Origin: an uncultured Coriobacteriia bacterium
GTDB lineage: Bacteria > Actinomycetota > Coriobacteriia > Coriobacteriales > QAMH01
Assembly (NCBI GenBank): GCA_902493755.1
Contig: CABURF010000073.1
Coordinates: forward strand, 1-6,273
Direction: 5' to 3'
Length of the DNA: 6,273 nucleotides
Below the pieces are notes generated by a model, which was not told where the DNA came from, made no database searches, and was given only the letters and a program-made list of their open reading frames with translations. The first letter of the stretch is position 1. Each line of letters starts with the position of its first letter. Of this stretch, positions 3,605 through 6,273 are shown in pieces. The position numbers were made by a program, and so were the translations under genes.

Positions 3605-5932
3605 CTAGAACCTCGCGAAGCGGGATTGGCGTTGGGCTAGCAGCTCGTCGGGAGTGAGGGCGGCAAGCTCCTCGAGGGTCTCGTCCACGTAGGCGAAGAC
3701 GATATCGGCAGCTTGCTCGGGATTTTCATGCGCGGCTCCATCGCCCTCGGGCAACACCGCGTCCACAATGCCCAGCTCGAACACGTCGTCAGCGCTCATG
3801 CCCATAACTTCGGCCGCCTCGGGGGCACGCGAGCCGTCCTTCCACAGGATCGAGGCAAAGCCCTCGGGCGAAAGCACCGAATACACCGCATGCTGTTGCA
3901 TCGCTACGCGATTAGCAAGTGCGAGTGCGAGCGCACCGCCCGACCCCCCCTCGCCAAGTAACACGCTTAAAACCGGCACGCGCAAGCCAGCCATGAGCTC
4001 GAGATTTTCGGCTATCGCGTTACCCTGGCCCCGCTCCTCGGCCTCCATGCCGCAAAACGCGCCTTGGGTATCGACCAAGCAAACGATAGGTCGATTGAAC
4101 TTCTCGGCCTGGCGCATGAGACGCGCCGTTTTACGATAGCCTTCGGGTTGGGGGCAGCCAAAGTTGCGTTTGATGCGCTCGGGCAGGGTCGAACCCTTCT
4201 CCTGGGCGATGATGGTGACGGGACGCCCGTTGATGCGTCCAAGACCAGCGACGATAGCCTTATCGTCGGCAAACTCGCGATCCCCATGCAGTTCGAGGAA
4301 TGACGGCGATAGCACCTTAATGTAGGAGCTCGCCGTAGGACGGTGGACATTGCGGGCAATCTGCACGCTCTCCCAAGCGCTGCCGGGAGCAACATCTGTC
4401 GAAGACTCATCCGAATCAGCATCGCGCTTGCCGCGGAAACGCTGGTTCACCTTATCCATGCCCGCCTCGGCACCTTTCTTGATGCTCTCAACGAAAGGCA
4501 GGCGGTCAATCTGATTGCCGATCCACTTGCGAGCGGCATCGGCGGCATTCGGTGTATCGTCGTCCTCAAGCGAATCGCTCTTGAATGACCCGAACAGCGC
4601 GTTGTGGTCGTTCCCACGCCACGGCCGATGAAACGCCACGCCAGCCCGCAACACGCCACGCAGGTCGCCCCTCTCGACGATGGCGTCGATAAGCCCGTGC
4701 TCGAGAGCAAACTCCGCGGTCTGGAAGCCCTCGGGGAGATCCTGCTTGATGGTGTCGCGAATGACGCGTTGACCGGCAAATCCGATGAGCGCTCCGGGCT
4801 CGGCAAGAATCATGTCGCCGAGCATGGCAAACGATGCCGTGACACCTCCGGTGGTCGGGTCGGTGAGCACGGAGATGTAGAGCAGTCCCGCTCGGTCATG
4901 GCGCTCCACGGCACACGCGGTCTTGGCCATCTGCATGAGCGAGGCCAGGCCCTCCTGCATGCGGGCGCCTCCCGACGCGCAGAAGATGATGACCGGCAGG
5001 CCTTCATCTGTGGCGCGGTCGAACAGGCGGCTCACCTTCTCGCCCACAATCGTCCCCATCGAGCCCATGAGAAACTCGGACTCCATGAAACCGAAGGCCA
5101 CAGGCAAATCACCGAGCATGCCCTTACCGGTACGAACGGCCTCGTGCTTGCCGGTTTTCTCGCGATACGATGCGACCTTTTCGGGATAACCGGGGAATTC
5201 GAGCGGGTCGACATCCTCGATATCGGCATCCCACTCCTCGAAGGTCCCTTCGTCTACGATGAGCTCGATACGCTCGTCGGACGTGAGTCGCGCGAGCATA
5301 TTGCAAGAGGGACACATGTAGTCATTTTCGACAAATTCGGCATTGTCAAAGGTGAGCTTGCATGCATGACAGGTGCGCCACTTCGTGGGCTGAGGAGCGT
5401 CTGCACCGTTTGAAGGCGCACATTCCACCCAGTTTTCGAACGTCGTATCGATATCGAGCGTCTTGAATACGCGCAAACCGACATCGGCCGCACGCTGCAA
5501 GAAGCGGTTGTCCTCGGCAAGCGCGAGCGAATCGGTGCCCAGCAAAATGCACTGCACCTCGGCATCCTTGGCGGCCTTTAGGACGGCATACGCGTTGGTG
5601 AACAGCTTGCGCGTGGGCTTGTTACCCAGCTCAACGGTCGTATATGCAAAGCGCGGATTGCTATCAAGACGCCAGTCGCCCGTCAGGGGCATGACACTCG
5701 CAATGCCAGCGCCATTGATAGCGCTATGCGCCTGCTTAGCTGGCTTGCCCTGCACCATGACCAGGGCAGATGGCCCGTTCATGGAAAGACCGTCATTCCC
5801 GTCCGCAGAACCAGACACGTGAAGCAGTCCTTGTTCGTGCATCTTCGAGGCAATTTCGAGAGCGATGCGGTCAAGACGATACACGACATCAACGCCCGGG
5901 TTCATCTTGGGTTTGCTAGCTTGTTCTTCCAC
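3605..5932 (-). CDS. accDA: Fused acetyl-CoA carboxylase carboxyltransferase (AccD-AccA) with AccC-like N-terminal extension
   Basis: This 775-residue cytosolic enzyme transfers carboxyl from carboxybiotin-BCCP to acetyl-CoA, giving malonyl-CoA for fatty-acid synthesis. Residues 1-180 are an extension. Residues 213-440 are the AccD crotonase-fold domain, preceded by its zinc ribbon (C188, C191, C207, C210), with GGARMQEG at 321-328 and VLTDPTTGGVTASFAMLGD near 355-373. A charged, variable linker (440-515) leads to AccA (516-775), with FLELHGDR, PEGYRKTARLM, DTQGAFCGMEAEERGQG, GEGGSGGALA (660-669) and SVLSPEGFASILWKD. AccD and AccA are usually separate proteins of about 285 and 260-320 residues. 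The extension (54-158) resembles a degenerate biotin-carboxylase N-terminal lobe: GI at 76-77, TRKLFTN near 107-113, LAEDNRF at 138-144. It lacks the NRGEIA motif and any ATP-grasp domain, so it cannot carboxylate biotin. No complete accC or accB is in the window. It lies 31 bp after fabZ. Confidence 0.95.
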   Translation of the reverse strand: MEEQASKPKMNPGVDVVYRLDRIALEIASKMHEQGLLHVSGSADGNDGLSMNGPSALVMVQGKPAKQAHSAINGAGIASVMPLTGDWRLDSNPRFAYTTVELGNKPTRKLFTNAYAVLKAAKDAEVQCILLGTDSLALAEDNRFLQRAADVGLRVFKTLDIDTTFENWVECAPSNGADAPQPTKWRTCHACKLTFDNAEFVENDYMCPSCNMLARLTSDERIELIVDEGTFEEWDADIEDVDPLEFPGYPEKVASYREKTGKHEAVRTGKGMLGDLPVAFGFMESEFLMGSMGTIVGEKVSRLFDRATDEGLPVIIFCASGGARMQEGLASLMQMAKTACAVERHDRAGLLYISVLTDPTTGGVTASFAMLGDMILAEPGALIGFAGQRVIRDTIKQDLPEGFQTAEFALEHGLIDAIVERGDLRGVLRAGVAFHRPWRGNDHNALFGSFKSDSLEDDDTPNAADAARKWIGNQIDRLPFVESIKKGAEAGMDKVNQRFRGKRDADSDESSTDVAPGSAWESVQIARNVHRPTASSYIKVLSPSFLELHGDREFADDKAIVAGLGRINGRPVTIIAQEKGSTLPERIKRNFGCPQPEGYRKTARLMRQAEKFNRPIVCLVDTQGAFCGMEAEERGQGNAIAENLELMAGLRVPVLSVLLGEGGSGGALALALANRVAMQQHAVYSVLSPEGFASILWKDGSRAPEAAEVMGMSADDVFELGIVDAVLPEGDGAAHENPEQAADIVFAYVDETLEELAALTPDELLAQRQSRFARF

Positions 5933-5939
5933 GTCAATA

Positions 5940-5944
5940 CTCCG
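5940..5944 (-). promoter_or_regulatory. Ribosome binding site supporting the GTG start of accDA
   Basis: CGGAG on the minus strand lies 7 nt upstream of GTG at 5930-5932, which favours that start. The first in-frame ATG (5903-5905, residue 10) has no comparable site upstream. Confidence 0.65.
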
Positions 5945-5945
5945 T

Positions 5946-5957
5946 TAGCAGCTGCTA
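5946..5957. repeat. 12-bp perfect palindrome in the fabZ-accDA gap
   Basis: TAGCAGCTGCTA is perfectly self-complementary and occupies over a third of the 31-bp gap, next to the accDA ribosome binding site. It has no loop, so an RNA hairpin would be poor. A protein site or chance are both possible. Confidence 0.35.
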
Positions 5958-5963
5958 TACACG

Positions 5964-6273
5964 CTACTCGGCGGTAGCGAGCACGTACTTTTGGGTTGCG
6001 GTCGCGCAGACCGTATCGTCAACCGAAGCCTTCACCTCGGCAACGCACATGCGACGCGACGACTTCACGATGGTCGCCTCGAGCGTTACCGTATCGCCCG
6101 GGCGCACCTGATTGCGGAACTTCGCGTTATCGATACCCGCAAAAAATCCAAGCATTCCTTCTGCCTCGCGCGCGACCAAGATGGAGAACGATGCCGCCTG
6201 GGCCAACGCCTCCATGATGATGACGCCGGGCAGCACGGGATAGTCGGGGAAATGGCCCTTGAAGAGTGGCAGG
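5964..6273 (-). CDS. fabZ: (3R)-hydroxyacyl-ACP dehydratase FabZ, 5' part outside the window
   Basis: FabZ removes water from 3-hydroxyacyl-ACP to give trans-2-enoyl-ACP in the type II fatty-acid elongation cycle. The open frame continues through the window edge; 102 residues are visible of a usual 140-150, so roughly 40 N-terminal residues are missing. The first visible full codons read LPLFKGHFPDYPVLPG, matching the family motif GHFPxxPVxPG with catalytic His at 6252-6254. They continue into VIIMEALAQAA with the catalytic Glu at 6210-6212. The rest (FFAGIDNAKFRNQVRPGDTV) is typical hot-dog fold. The GTG at 6236 is an internal codon, not a start, since the motif upstream is intact. The gene ends 31 bp before accDA, consistent with one fatty-acid operon whose promoter lies beyond 6273. 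Confidence 0.95.
   Translation of the reverse strand, partial: LPLFKGHFPDYPVLPGVIIMEALAQAASFSILVAREAEGMLGFFAGIDNAKFRNQVRPGDTVTLEATIVKSSRRMCVAEVKASVDDTVCATATQKYVLATAE

Noticed and set aside
4604..5413. 269-residue plus-strand open frame
   Set aside because: It is antisense to the AccD domain of accDA. Long antisense frames are common opposite GC-rich genes, and no motif is visible.
5964..6236. FabZ read as a short complete gene starting at GTG 6236
   Set aside because: The frame stays open upstream to the window edge and encodes the conserved catalytic GHFP motif, so the gene is truncated by the window rather than short.

Overview
All convincing genes in this window lie on the minus strand, so the biological reading direction is from position 6273 down to 1. 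The gene content suggests an anaerobic, gut-type Gram-positive lineage, most likely Coriobacteriia (Collinsella/Eggerthella-like). The clues are a low-GC-Gram-positive style fatty-acid operon with fused carboxyltransferase subunits, a eukaryotic-type kinase paired with a small helix-turn-helix protein, and intergenic 'CHFERS'-type dispersed repeats. The taxonomic call is an inference from memory of such genomes, not a search result.

Region 1 (3605-6273) is the end of a type II fatty-acid synthesis operon. It holds a 5'-truncated fabZ (dehydratase), then after 31 bp a 775-residue fusion of the beta (AccD) and alpha (AccA) carboxyltransferase subunits of acetyl-CoA carboxylase. The fusion carries about 180 extra N-terminal residues. 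By eye these resemble a degenerate N-terminal lobe of biotin carboxylase (AccC), without any ATP-grasp domain. In Lactobacillales-type operons accC sits between fabZ and accD, so the extension may be a relic or repurposed piece of accC.

Region 2 (about 3405-3604) is non-coding. It has a perfect 11-bp-stem hairpin just after accDA (likely transcript end or dispersed palindrome) and two copies of a dispersed repeat. A third copy lies at the left edge of the window (26-43).

Region 3 (70-3415) looks like a small cell-envelope/signalling module in two transcription units. The first encodes a lipoprotein. The second encodes a DUF4190-type membrane protein, a helix-turn-helix protein and a membrane-anchored Ser/Thr kinase, closely packed (gaps of 18 and 15 bp). 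Both units are preceded by what appears to be the same promoter module: a palindrome TTAGCT-N3-AGCTAA overlapping a -35-like ATGAAA, then exactly 17 bp to a TARACT -10 hexamer followed by GCT. The palindrome centre falls near -42, the class II activator position, so one regulator probably controls both units. This shared promoter and the AccC-like extension on AccDA are the two most notable observations.

No tRNA, rRNA, CRISPR array, insertion sequence or phage gene was recognised.
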